64,000 nt of DNA, taken from the NCBI GenBank assembly GCA_041389495.1, contig JAWKRT010000002.1, positions 744,001-808,000 of the forward strand, read 5' to 3'. Positions 1 through 7,937 of this stretch are shown here, piece by piece; position 1 is the stretch's first letter, and every line of letters begins with the position of its first letter. The DNA comes from Myxococcota bacterium (GTDB lineage: Bacteria > Myxococcota_A > UBA9160 > UBA4427). The position numbers and the translations under genes were made by a program. The notes beneath the pieces were generated by a model that saw only the letters and a program-made list of their open reading frames with translations, searched no databases and was not told the origin of the DNA.

Positions 1-1
1 G

Positions 2-856
2 CCGTCGCTGCGCGAGCTCGGCTACTACGTGACCGTCGACGCCGGGACGTCGGACCAGGTGGTCGGCAACCCGCAGCTCGGCCTCTCGGAGGTCGAGAGC
101 TACGACGCGCGCGTCGAGTACGTGTGGGGGCCGTTCGGCGACCTCGTCGCGTTCAGCGCCTTCTACAAGCGCATCGACGACCCGATCGAGAGCATCGTGC
201 TGCGCGACCCGACGAACGCGGAGTTCGACTCGTCCGCGCTCTTCCGCACCTTCTTCAACAACCAGAACCAGGCGCGGCTCTGGGGCATCGAGATCGAGGC
301 GCGCAAGGCGCTCGACTTCCTCGGCGTCGACTTCCTCGAGCACTTCACGGTCGGCGGCAACTTCACGTACATCGACGCCGAGGTGGCGCGGAGCCAGGCG
401 GAGATCCAGCGCTCGCTCCCGTTCTTCGGGGTGCTCGCGGCCGACCGCGAGGTGTTCCGCGGGCTCGAGCGCAAGCGCCGCCTGTTCGGCCAGCCCGAGT
501 GGATCGCGAACGCCGACGTGAGCTTCGAGCACGAGGAGTGGGGAACGCGGGCGACCCTCGCCGTCTTCGCGATCAGCGACGTGCTCGACGCCGCCGGCAG
601 CGCGACGCTGCTCCGCGGCGGCCCGCCCATCGCGGCGACGATCGACCAGTACATCGACTGGTTCTACCAGGTGGATCTCGTCGTGAGCCAGGACGTGCCG
701 TGGGTCGACGGCCTCTCGTTCAAGATGAGCGTCAAGAACCTCACCGACAGCCGACGCGCGATCGTCTACGACCCGAACCAGACCGCGGGGCGCATTCCCG
801 AGCGCCAGTTCAAGGTCGGCCGCGACTTCTCGTTCGCTCTCAAGTACGAGTTCTGA
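2..856 (+). CDS. TonB-dependent receptor, C-terminal part of the barrel (5' end outside window)
   Basis: The reading frame is open from the window edge, so this is the 3' part (about 284 codons) of a larger gene. Receptor-type features are an NPQLGLSEVESYD segment (the 'NP.L..E.s..ye.G' turn of TonB receptors), a GIEIEARK strand, a late VKNLTDSR motif and a C-terminal KYEF ending in phenylalanine, the usual outer-membrane beta-barrel signal. The plug and TonB box are not visible. It would import a scarce ligand across the outer membrane; the ligand is unknown. The secreted beta-helix protein downstream is a plausible functional partner. Confidence 0.88.
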   Translation, partial: PSLRELGYYVTVDAGTSDQVVGNPQLGLSEVESYDARVEYVWGPFGDLVAFSAFYKRIDDPIESIVLRDPTNAEFDSSALFRTFFNNQNQARLWGIEIEARKALDFLGVDFLEHFTVGGNFTYIDAEVARSQAEIQRSLPFFGVLAADREVFRGLERKRRLFGQPEWIANADVSFEHEEWGTRATLAVFAISDVLDAAGSATLLRGGPPIAATIDQYIDWFYQVDLVVSQDVPWVDGLSFKMSVKNLTDSRRAIVYDPNQTAGRIPERQFKVGRDFSFALKYEF

Positions 857-1177
857 TCCCACCGCGCGATGCGCGCCGCTGCGTGACGCGACCTTCGCGC
901 CGCCGTCACGCGCGCGCGCGAACGCGCGTCCTCGCGCGCGCGCGGTTCACGCGAACGCAACACGCGGTGCGTCGGGAAACCCTGCGTTCTCGGGACCTTG
1001 CGCGCCTGTGGGGCGATCCCTCGACGTTCGTGTGAAGCGCGCGACGCGGGGCGCGGGATCGCCACTTATCCCGCGAACCCGGGTGTCGTGTGTCCAGGAG
1101 ACGGCGCCCGAACACCGGCCTCCCCGTCCCTCCCTGGGAAACGAGCGGGGCGGCCCCATCATGGAGCAGCCACAACA
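857..1177. other. 321-nt intergenic region with alternating CG tract
   Basis: No gene recognised. Positions about 889-950 are an unusually pure run of alternating C and G broken by short A/T steps, a composition prone to Z-DNA or slippage. No convincing -35/-10 pair or terminator hairpin is evident. The frame of the next gene stays open back to 998, but the signal peptide starts only at 1178, so this stretch is probably an untranslated leader. Confidence 0.5.
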
Positions 1178-2821
1178 ATGCGAACGAAGCTCATGGCCTC
1201 TCTCGCTGTTGCTCTCGCGGCCGTCGCTGGCGGCGCCGAGGCACAGACGAGCGTTTCGGCCGACATCACCACGGATACGACGTGGTGCAATGCGGCCAAC
1301 CCGAGCCCGATCATTCTCGAGAACCCGATCTTCGTGAAGGGCGGCGCGACGCTCACGATCCTCCCCGGATGCATCGTGCGCGGTCAGCCCCGCACCGCGG
1401 CGGTGGTGCCCGGCTCGACGGTCGGCACGCCCGGCGCGCTCATCGTGACCCAGACGGGTCGCGTGATCGCGAACGGCGCGGCGACGGCCCCGATCATCTT
1501 CACGACGGCCGCGGTGGACAACGACAACGATGCGGTCGCCGACGACGTCGCGCCGGCGGACGGCTTCGCCGACGCGTGGACGCCCGGCGACACGTTCCTC
1601 GACGACACGCCGACGACGGCGCCGCTCGCGCCGCTCAACGGCAACGGCGACCCGAACGTCAGCCTGTGGGGTGGCCTGGTCATCCTCGGCAACGCGCCGA
1701 ACAACGTCGACGATCCGAGCTTCGCGATGAAGGGCCAGACGACGGTCGAGGGTCTCACGATCCCCGGCTTCCCGATCGCGGACGCGACGCACGGCGGCCT
1801 GCTGCCCCACGACAGCTCGGGCAGCTACCAGTTCATCTCGGTGCGGCACGCCGGTGACGAGATCGGCGCCGGTAACGAGCTGAACGGCGTCACGCTCGGC
1901 AGCGTCGGCGACGGCACGATCTTCCGGAACATCGAGGTCTACTGCAACTTCGACGACGGCATCGAGTGGTTCGGTGGCACGGTCGACGGCCGCAACCTGC
2001 ACGTCGCGTTCGCGGGCGACGACACGTTCGACCTCGACCAGGGCTACACCGGCGTCAACCAGTTCCTGTTCGGGATCATGCCCTTCTTCAACGCCAACAG
2101 CGGTGCGGCCTTCGGCTCCGCGTCGGGCGACAAGGGCGGCGAGTGGGACGGCGACGACTTCCTCGAGGCCACCGGCGTGTGCATCCTCGCGGACGGCACG
2201 TGCCGCCCCTGGTCGAACCCGGCGATGTACAACATCACCATCATCGGCTCGACCCCGGACGCCGGTCAGCACTTCACGCCGGCTTCTCCCGCCTCGGCGA
2301 ACCGCGGCATCCAGATGCGCAACGGCTTCGCGGGTGAGCTCCTCAACTCGATCGTCGTGAACACGGGAACGGCGCAGGGCTTCGACGTCGACACCGCGGT
2401 GGCGGCGGCGTGCCCGGGCTACGACGCGGTCGACAACGTCGCGACCTGCACCCTCCAGGTGCTCGCCTCGACGTTCGACGACGGCGCCGCGCTCCCGGCG
2501 ACCGAGCTCGCGGCGCTCGCCTGCGGCGACGCGGACGTGCGCACGCCGACGGTCCTGTCGAACAACTTCGTGAACAGCGCGGCCTTCGCGGGCCTCGCCC
2601 AGGAAGACACGACGTTCGATCCGCAGGGCAACGCGTCGGGCAAGCTCGACTCGAGCCTCCGCCCGAGCAAGATCAACCCGCGCCCGGTGACCGCGGGTGC
2701 CACGGCGGGTGCCGTCGCCGGTGCTCCGGTGACGACGACCTACCGCGGCGCGTTCGACCGCCTCCTGCCCACGCTGTGGACGGACGGTTGGACCGCGCTG
2801 AGCATGGCGGGTCTGCTCTAG
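1178..2821 (+). CDS. Secreted beta-helix-like protein of the Bacteroidetes TonB-neighbour type
   Basis: A 547-aa protein. The ATG at 1178 is chosen because it begins a clean Sec signal peptide (basic MRTK, then an Ala/Val/Leu core ending near GAEAQ). The mature part has short repeating strands typical of parallel beta-helices, an Asp-rich DNDNDAVADD segment that could bind calcium, and motifs I associate with large secreted proteins of Bacteroidetes: SLWGGLVILG, SVRHAGDEIGAGNE, DDGIEWFGGTV and FAGDDTFDLDQG. In those genomes they often sit beside TonB receptors, as here. The function is unknown; surface capture of a ligand is an inference. Four cysteine-containing loops occur in the second half. 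There is no PEP-CTERM tail. Confidence 0.75.
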   Translation: MRTKLMASLAVALAAVAGGAEAQTSVSADITTDTTWCNAANPSPIILENPIFVKGGATLTILPGCIVRGQPRTAAVVPGSTVGTPGALIVTQTGRVIANGAATAPIIFTTAAVDNDNDAVADDVAPADGFADAWTPGDTFLDDTPTTAPLAPLNGNGDPNVSLWGGLVILGNAPNNVDDPSFAMKGQTTVEGLTIPGFPIADATHGGLLPHDSSGSYQFISVRHAGDEIGAGNELNGVTLGSVGDGTIFRNIEVYCNFDDGIEWFGGTVDGRNLHVAFAGDDTFDLDQGYTGVNQFLFGIMPFFNANSGAAFGSASGDKGGEWDGDDFLEATGVCILADGTCRPWSNPAMYNITIIGSTPDAGQHFTPASPASANRGIQMRNGFAGELLNSIVVNTGTAQGFDVDTAVAAACPGYDAVDNVATCTLQVLASTFDDGAALPATELAALACGDADVRTPTVLSNNFVNSAAFAGLAQEDTTFDPQGNASGKLDSSLRPSKINPRPVTAGATAGAVAGAPVTTTYRGAFDRLLPTLWTDGWTALSMAGLL

Positions 2822-2846
2822 CCATTCGTTAGTCGGTGATCGAAGC

Positions 2847-2887
2847 GGCTCCCACTCGCCCCGTCCGAACCGGGGCGAGTGGGAGCC
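2847..2887 (+). terminator. 16-bp perfect inverted repeat, likely terminator
   Basis: Arms at 2847-2862 and 2872-2887 pair perfectly (16 bp, 9-nt loop). The repeat lies 25 nt after the beta-helix stop and 67 nt before the PEP-CTERM start. There is no T-tract, so Rho-independent termination is inferred from stem strength alone; it could also act as an mRNA stabiliser. Confidence 0.6.
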
Positions 2888-2954
2888 CGGTTCCAGACAA
2901 AGAAGCTGTCCACGCTGAATCGAACACCCTCGGAAGGGAACCAAGGACGAAACC

Positions 2955-3740
2955 ATGAAGGCCAAGATCTTCCTCGCAACGATCGCCTCGCTGACGCTCG
3001 CAGGGTCCGCGCAGGCGACGCTGATCGCGGGCTGGGACTTCTCCCAGTACGCGGCCGGCGGCTTCCTCTCGACGAACGGCATCAACGCGGTCGCCACGCT
3101 CGATGCCAACTACTCGGACCTCGACCCGACGTTCAACGCCGGCGCCGAGTCCGCCGCGTACGGCACGATGTACATGGACGGGACCTACGGCTCGACGGAC
3201 GTGACGCCGCTCCTGGACACGTTCGCCGAGACGTTCCAGCCCTTCGACGGCTCGCTGTCGAGCGGCCTGACCACGCCGTTCCCGATCCCGTTCGACTCGC
3301 ACACCGTGCTCGCCTCGGAGGGCCAGACCTTCCAGAACTTCCTGAGCCTCGCTCCGAACTTCGGTGAGCAGGGCTCGGTGGTGTTCGAGGCGGCGCTCGG
3401 CAGCCTGCTCGGCGACACCTGGAGCCTCAGCTTCGGCGGTCTCGCCTTCGGCGGCACGGGCGCGTCGCAGGCCCTCGTCGAGGTCGCCTTCGACGGCGGT
3501 GCGTACTCGTCGGTCGGCAACGCGAACCTGACGGGCGTCGACACGCTCTTCTCGTTCAACCTCGGCGCGACGGCGGCCAACTCGGTCCAGGTCCGCCTCT
3601 CGCTCGACTCGACGTCGACGATCTCGATGATCGACAACGTCGCGATCAGCGCGGGCAACGTGGTTCCGGAGCCGGGCACGGGCCTCCTCGTGACCTCGGG
3701 CCTCCTCGGCCTCGCCGCCATGGGCCGCCGCCGCAACTAA
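2955..3740 (+). CDS. PEP-CTERM sorting-domain protein
   Basis: A 261-aa protein. It begins with a Sec signal peptide (MKAKIFLATIASLTLAGSAQA). The C-terminus is a textbook PEP-CTERM signal: VPEPGTG, a hydrophobic LLVTSGLLGLAAM helix, then the basic GRRRN tail. This signal is recognised by an exosortase (EpsH/XrtA type), which removes the tail and delivers the protein to the outer surface or the exopolysaccharide. The body is rich in Gly, Ser and Thr and lacks cysteine, suggesting a beta-sandwich. An AGGA ribosome site lies 8 nt before the ATG. No exosortase is in the window. A hairpin flanks it on each side, so it is probably transcribed alone. Confidence 0.9.
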   Translation: MKAKIFLATIASLTLAGSAQATLIAGWDFSQYAAGGFLSTNGINAVATLDANYSDLDPTFNAGAESAAYGTMYMDGTYGSTDVTPLLDTFAETFQPFDGSLSSGLTTPFPIPFDSHTVLASEGQTFQNFLSLAPNFGEQGSVVFEAALGSLLGDTWSLSFGGLAFGGTGASQALVEVAFDGGAYSSVGNANLTGVDTLFSFNLGATAANSVQVRLSLDSTSTISMIDNVAISAGNVVPEPGTGLLVTSGLLGLAAMGRRRN

Positions 3741-3770
3741 CGGCATCGGCTACGGTTCGGATCGACCCTC

Positions 3771-3816
3771 GAGCCCCCGCCTCGTCTCCGGCTACCCCCG
3801 GGCGAGGCGGGGGCTC
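3771..3816 (+). terminator. 14-bp perfect inverted repeat after PEP-CTERM gene
   Basis: Arms 3771-3784 and 3803-3816 pair perfectly around an 18-nt loop, 30 nt after the stop. There is no T-run. The right arm ends 19 nt before the next start codon, so it could also affect initiation of that gene. Confidence 0.55.
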
Positions 3817-3835
3817 CTCACTTGCGGAGCCCGCC

Positions 3836-4735
3836 GTGACGACGCCCCTCCCCACGACGCTCGCGATCGCCGCCCTCGCAGCCTCGCTCGTCGCGACTGC
3901 GCCCGCCGCGCGCGCCGACGAGCCGTCGTTCCCCCCGGCGCCCGGGCCGGAGGTGCAGAACGCGCTCCCCGACTACCACGTCGCCGATCCGTCGGCGCCG
4001 CCCGTCACCGCCGCCACGCTGCTCGCGAACGAGCGCTTCTGGCCCTATCACGTGACGCTGGTCGAGCCGGTCGCCGTGCCCGGCGCGGCGCGCGCGCTGC
4101 CGGCGTCGCTGCGCGGCGTGCTGATCCGCGCGAACGCCGACGGCAGCGTCCGCGTCGACTTCGGCCGCGACGGCATGCTCGACGTCCCGCTCGCCGCGAC
4201 GGACGTCGTCGCGGGCGCGAACCGCACGCGCGAGGGAGAGGAGCTGAAGATCGGCCCGAACCTCGGCCACGCGATCGGCCCGCGCCTCGTGGATGCGAAG
4301 TTCGAGAAGGTGCACGCCGTGGTGTTCTCCCGCGCGCGCGAGTACCGCGGCTTCCTCACCGTGTTCGCGGACCTCGCGGACGAGCAGCTCGCCGCGATCG
4401 CGCGCGCGACGGCGCCGCTCCACGAGCACGGCGGGCTCGCCGTCGTCGTCTTTCCGCAGGGCGACGTCGCCGACGCGGTGGCGACCCGGAAGCTGCGCGA
4501 GCTCGGGTGGCCCGTGCTCAGCGCGCTCGACCGGCTGTCGGAGATGTACACCCGTACCCTCGTCGCCGGGCAGCCCCGGCTCCCCTACGTGATGCTGCAG
4601 ACGAACGAGGGCCGGGTGCTGTACGAGGCCTCGTGGGGCCCGGGCGTCGGCGAGGCGCTCGTCGCGGCCGCGCACGAGCACTTCCCGGCGACCGCGGTCG
4701 CCGCGGGCGGCGAGCCGGCCCCGGCACCGCAGTAG
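3836..4735 (+). CDS. Secreted protein of unknown function
   Basis: A 299-aa protein starting at GTG 3836. The start is supported by a Sec signal peptide (TTPLPTTLAIAALAASLVAT, cleavage near ARADE); no strong ribosome site is seen. The mature protein opens with a Pro-rich segment, and the second half has alternating strands and helices ending in PYVMLQTNEGRVLYEASWGPG, which loosely resembles a thioredoxin-like fold without a CxxC motif. I do not recognise the family. It probably acts in the periplasm or outside the cell. It is separated from the PEP-CTERM gene by a hairpin and is followed by a 175-nt gap. Confidence 0.6.
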   Translation: MTTPLPTTLAIAALAASLVATAPAARADEPSFPPAPGPEVQNALPDYHVADPSAPPVTAATLLANERFWPYHVTLVEPVAVPGAARALPASLRGVLIRANADGSVRVDFGRDGMLDVPLAATDVVAGANRTREGEELKIGPNLGHAIGPRLVDAKFEKVHAVVFSRAREYRGFLTVFADLADEQLAAIARATAPLHEHGGLAVVVFPQGDVADAVATRKLRELGWPVLSALDRLSEMYTRTLVAGQPRLPYVMLQTNEGRVLYEASWGPGVGEALVAAAHEHFPATAVAAGGEPAPAPQ

Positions 4736-4910
4736 CGGGCCGAGCCGACGGAGCGCCGGGCGGCCCGACCGCGCGCGGGCCCGCGCTCGACGGAAAACGC
4801 GCTTCAGCGCCTCGGGTTCGCGGCCGATCCTGCCTCGCGGCGACGTGTCCGGTGCACCGGCGAGGGTCGGTGTGCGCGCGTCGCGTTCGCGTTCGCGGGG
4901 GGACATCGGC

Positions 4911-6149
4911 GTGGTCGTGACGCTGGAGCACCTCGGTGCCGCCCTCCTGCTCGGCATCGTCGGTTGGCTGCTCGGGCGCGCACAGGCCTCCAGCCGCTCG
5001 CAGCTCGAGGTCGAGCGTCTGCGCCGCGATGCGCGCCAGCTCGAAGGCGCGTGCGAGCGGCACCGCGTCGCGAGCGAGGAGCTGCGCGAGCGCCTCGCCG
5101 AGGCGCAGGACACCACCGCGCAGCTCGAGCACTCGCTGCTCGAGCTCCCGGAGATCGCCCAGCGGCTCTCGGCGACGCGCAACCTGCGCGAGATCCCCGG
5201 CTCGGCCCTCGACCTCGTCGAGGAGATCTACGTCCCCGCCTACTGTGTCTTCTATCGCATGAACGACGGTGGCCTCGTCGCCGTCGCCGTGCGCGGGCAG
5301 AGCCCGTACCCGGTCGGCCACCGCGTGAAGGTGCGCGAAGGCGTCGTCGGGTGGTCGGCGATCCGCCAGATGGCGATCACCGGCTTCGAGTTCGAGTCGC
5401 TCGAGCTCCCGCACGACCCCGTCTACGGCTCGCCCCCGTTCTCGCTGTGCCTGCCCGTCGTCGACGGCCAGCGCACGCTCGGCGTGATCCTCGTCGGCCC
5501 GACGGAGCGCGAGCTCCCGCGCGGCCGCGAGATCGGCCGCACCATCGCACTCATCACGGCCGTCACGATCGCGCACACGCAGACGCTCAAGCAGCAGGAG
5601 CAGCTCGCGAAGACGGACGGCCTGACGGGGCTGCTCAACCGCACGCACCTGCTGAAGCAGCTCGGCGACATGATCGGTCAGCCGCACGCGAACCCGCGCA
5701 TCTCGCTCTTCCTGTTCGACGTCGACCACTTCAAGCACTACAACGACGCGAACGGGCACCTCGCCGGCGACGACCTGCTCCGGCGGCTCGCCGCGCTCCT
5801 GAAGGACAACATCCGCGAGGGCGAGCTCGTCGGGCGCTACGGGGGCGAGGAGTTCCTGATGGTGCTCCCGGGCGTCGTCGGCGACGACGCCTACATGGCG
5901 GCCGACCGCGTTCGGAAGCTCATCGAGGAGCACTCGTTCGACCACAAGCAGAGCCAGCCGCTCGGCGACGTCACCGTGAGCGGCGGCGTGGCGACCTGGC
6001 CGATCCACGGGGCGACGACCGAGGAGGTGCTCCACTGCGCCGACCTCGCGCTCTACGAGGCGAAGCGGGCGGGGCGCAACCGCGTGCGCGCCTACTCGCG
6101 CGCGGCCTGCGACCCCGAGGCCGACGGCCCGTTCGGCGAGAGCCTCTAG
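4911..6149 (+). CDS. Membrane-anchored GAF-GGDEF diguanylate cyclase
   Basis: A 412-aa protein from GTG 4911, preferred over an in-frame GTG at 4845 because a GGGGGGA ribosome site precedes it and the membrane helix then starts at the N-terminus (LGAALLLGIVGWLLGRA). Domains in order: one transmembrane helix, a coiled coil (about 25-85), a GAF-like sensor (about 95-230), and a GGDEF domain (about 240-400) with active motif RYGGEEF and the LTGLLNR entry. It makes cyclic di-GMP from two GTP. The allosteric I-site, normally RxxD five residues before GGEEF, reads REGE, so product inhibition may be weakened. A PilZ gene follows, a natural effector. Confidence 0.88.
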   Translation: MVVTLEHLGAALLLGIVGWLLGRAQASSRSQLEVERLRRDARQLEGACERHRVASEELRERLAEAQDTTAQLEHSLLELPEIAQRLSATRNLREIPGSALDLVEEIYVPAYCVFYRMNDGGLVAVAVRGQSPYPVGHRVKVREGVVGWSAIRQMAITGFEFESLELPHDPVYGSPPFSLCLPVVDGQRTLGVILVGPTERELPRGREIGRTIALITAVTIAHTQTLKQQEQLAKTDGLTGLLNRTHLLKQLGDMIGQPHANPRISLFLFDVDHFKHYNDANGHLAGDDLLRRLAALLKDNIREGELVGRYGGEEFLMVLPGVVGDDAYMAADRVRKLIEEHSFDHKQSQPLGDVTVSGGVATWPIHGATTEEVLHCADLALYEAKRAGRNRVRAYSRAACDPEADGPFGESL

Positions 6150-6298
6150 CGCCGCGGGCGGATCGAGTGCCCGGCCGCCTGGCGCGGCCCGGGCGGGCCG
6201 GCCACGCGCGGCCCGAGCGGGCCTCCGGCGCGCCTCGAGTGCAACCTGCCGCTCGACTTCCGCCTCAACGCGCCCGGGGGAAGGCCCGATAGGGGCCC

Positions 6299-7060
6299 AT
6301 GCGCCTGGTCCACCGCCACTGCGTGCTCGTGTCCGACGACGCCGAATGCGCGCTCGGACACATGGCGCTGCGGCTCTCGCGGATCGGGCTCGACCCCATC
6401 TATACGAACGACGCGGACGAGGCCGTCCTGCTCGCGGCCCAGGAGGCGGGGCGGCTCGGCGCGATCGCCTTCCCCGTCGCGCGGCCGATCGACGAGCTCG
6501 ACCGCATGATCAAGAGCGTCGCGACGCGCGCGTCGATCACGCCCGACGCGATGGTGCCGGTCGGCCCGCGGCCCGCCGACGCGGCGGCGCTCGTGGCGCT
6601 GCGCGAGCGCGGCATCCGCTGGGCCGTCTGGGAGCCGTTCGACGACTCCGACCTCCGCTTCGTGCTCTCCGCGGTGCTGACGCGCCGCGCCGACTCCGAC
6701 CTGCGCCTCGAGCCGCGCGTCCCCGCGCACGGCATGCGCGCGAAGCTCTACAAGGGACGCCTCGCGCGCGACGTCGCGGTGATCGACATCTCGGTCGGCG
6801 GCGCCTTCCTCGCCACCGACAAGCCGATGCCCGAAGACGCGCAGGTCTCGCTCGAGCTCACGATCGGCGCGCGCACGATGCCCATCCGCTCGCGCGTCCG
6901 CTGGGTGCGTCGCGAGCCCGACGGCGACCGGTGGGACCTCTCGACCGGCATGGGCGTCGAGTTCGAGGACGTGCGCCCGGAGGTGGCGGCCGAGCTCCGC
7001 CGCTTCGTCCAGACGCGGACGGCCGACTACGTCGTGACGACGGCGCGCACGATCGGCTGA
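6299..7060 (+). CDS. PilZ-domain cyclic di-GMP effector with receiver-like N-terminus
   Basis: A 253-aa protein starting at ATG 6299. The N-terminal ~130 residues have the alternating hydrophobic strand/helix pattern of a receiver-like domain but no obvious phospho-acceptor. Residues about 140-245 are a PilZ domain with both c-di-GMP motifs: RLEPR (RxxxR) and DISVGG ((D/N)xSxxG). Such proteins change conformation on binding c-di-GMP and often control motility or exopolysaccharide. It lies 149 nt after the diguanylate cyclase on the same strand, so a local synthase/effector pair is plausible but not proven. Confidence 0.85.
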   Translation: MRLVHRHCVLVSDDAECALGHMALRLSRIGLDPIYTNDADEAVLLAAQEAGRLGAIAFPVARPIDELDRMIKSVATRASITPDAMVPVGPRPADAAALVALRERGIRWAVWEPFDDSDLRFVLSAVLTRRADSDLRLEPRVPAHGMRAKLYKGRLARDVAVIDISVGGAFLATDKPMPEDAQVSLELTIGARTMPIRSRVRWVRREPDGDRWDLSTGMGVEFEDVRPEVAAELRRFVQTRTADYVVTTARTIG

Positions 7061-7094
7061 GCGACCGGCGGGCGCTCCCGCGCCCGCGACGCGC

Positions 7095-7937
7095 CTAGCG
7101 AGCGTCGACGAAGAGCGAGGCCGACGCGGTCGCGACGCGCCCGCGCTCGTCGAAGAGCCGCGCGTGCGAGAATCCCGTGCCGTCGGTCCGCACCGACGTC
7201 GTGCCGTGCACGGCGATCCACTCGCCCTGCGGCGCGCGCTCGACGTGCAGCGTCACGTCGGGGTTGATCGAGACGAAGCGCGCGAAGTCGAGCGCGTTCG
7301 CGACGCCGCTCGTGAAGTCGCACGCGGCGGCGAGCCGCGCGAACGGCGTGAGCGGCTCGCCCTCCACGAGCGGGACGCGGCTGCGGATCCACACGGTGCT
7401 CGGGCCGCGCCCGGTCGGCTCGCCGTCCGCGCGCACGAAGTCGACGGCGCGCAGGTAGCCGGGCAGGTTCGGCACGCGGATGAGCGGCGACGCGCCGCGG
7501 CCGGGCGGGAAGGGCAGGGGCTCCTCCTCGGCGAGGTTCGGCGCGCCTTCGAGGCCGAGGCCGGTCGCGACGCGCAGCCAGAGCGCGGTGCCGCGCGCGA
7601 CCTCGACCTCGCCGTGCAGCAGGGACGCGCGCGCGAGCTGCGTCCGCTTGCCGCTGCGCAGCACCTCGGTCGCCACGCGCAGCGCGGCCAGCGGGACCGG
7701 CCGCATCAGCTCGAACGTGACGCGGACGATCCGCATCGGCACGGGCGTCGGGCAGACCTCGAGCGAGCGCCCGAGCAGGCCGCAGACGGCGCCGCCGTGC
7801 TGTGCGTCGGGGCTCCACGGGCCGCCCGCGAGCGCGGTGGCGACGAAGGCGTCGCCGTCGCGCAGGAAGACGGCCGGCGGTGTCGCCCCGTCTTCCGCGC
7901 CTAACGACTCGGCGCGTACCAGATCGGCGACGTCCAC
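7095..7937 (-). CDS. Thioesterase family protein (TesB-like double hotdog)
   Basis: A 280-aa protein. GTG 7937 is preceded by AGGAG at 5-nt spacing, inside the last 37 nt of the upstream DUF3604 gene, so the two are translationally coupled. Features are an HGGAVCGLLGRSLE helix (the hotdog HGG..a...a pattern), a VTFELMRPVPLAALRV strand pair and a second hotdog with CDFTSGVANALDF. Members hydrolyse acyl-CoA thioesters in the cytoplasm. It is the last gene of a minus-strand run downstream of a crotonase, which fits removal of CoA from an acyl intermediate. The exact acyl chain is unknown. Confidence 0.78.
   Translation of the reverse strand: MDVADLVRAESLGAEDGATPPAVFLRDGDAFVATALAGGPWSPDAQHGGAVCGLLGRSLEVCPTPVPMRIVRVTFELMRPVPLAALRVATEVLRSGKRTQLARASLLHGEVEVARGTALWLRVATGLGLEGAPNLAEEEPLPFPPGRGASPLIRVPNLPGYLRAVDFVRADGEPTGRGPSTVWIRSRVPLVEGEPLTPFARLAAACDFTSGVANALDFARFVSINPDVTLHVERAPQGEWIAVHGTTSVRTDGTGFSHARLFDERGRVATASASLFVDAR

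Noticed and set aside
947..3109. Long antisense open frame (720 codons) across the beta-helix gene
   Set aside because: Arg/Ala/Glu-rich low-complexity translation typical of GC-rich shadow frames; the plus strand encodes a recognisable secreted protein with a signal peptide.
4773..4786. 14-bp GC palindrome after the secreted unknown gene
   Set aside because: No loop, no T-tract, and palindromes of this kind are expected by chance at this base composition.
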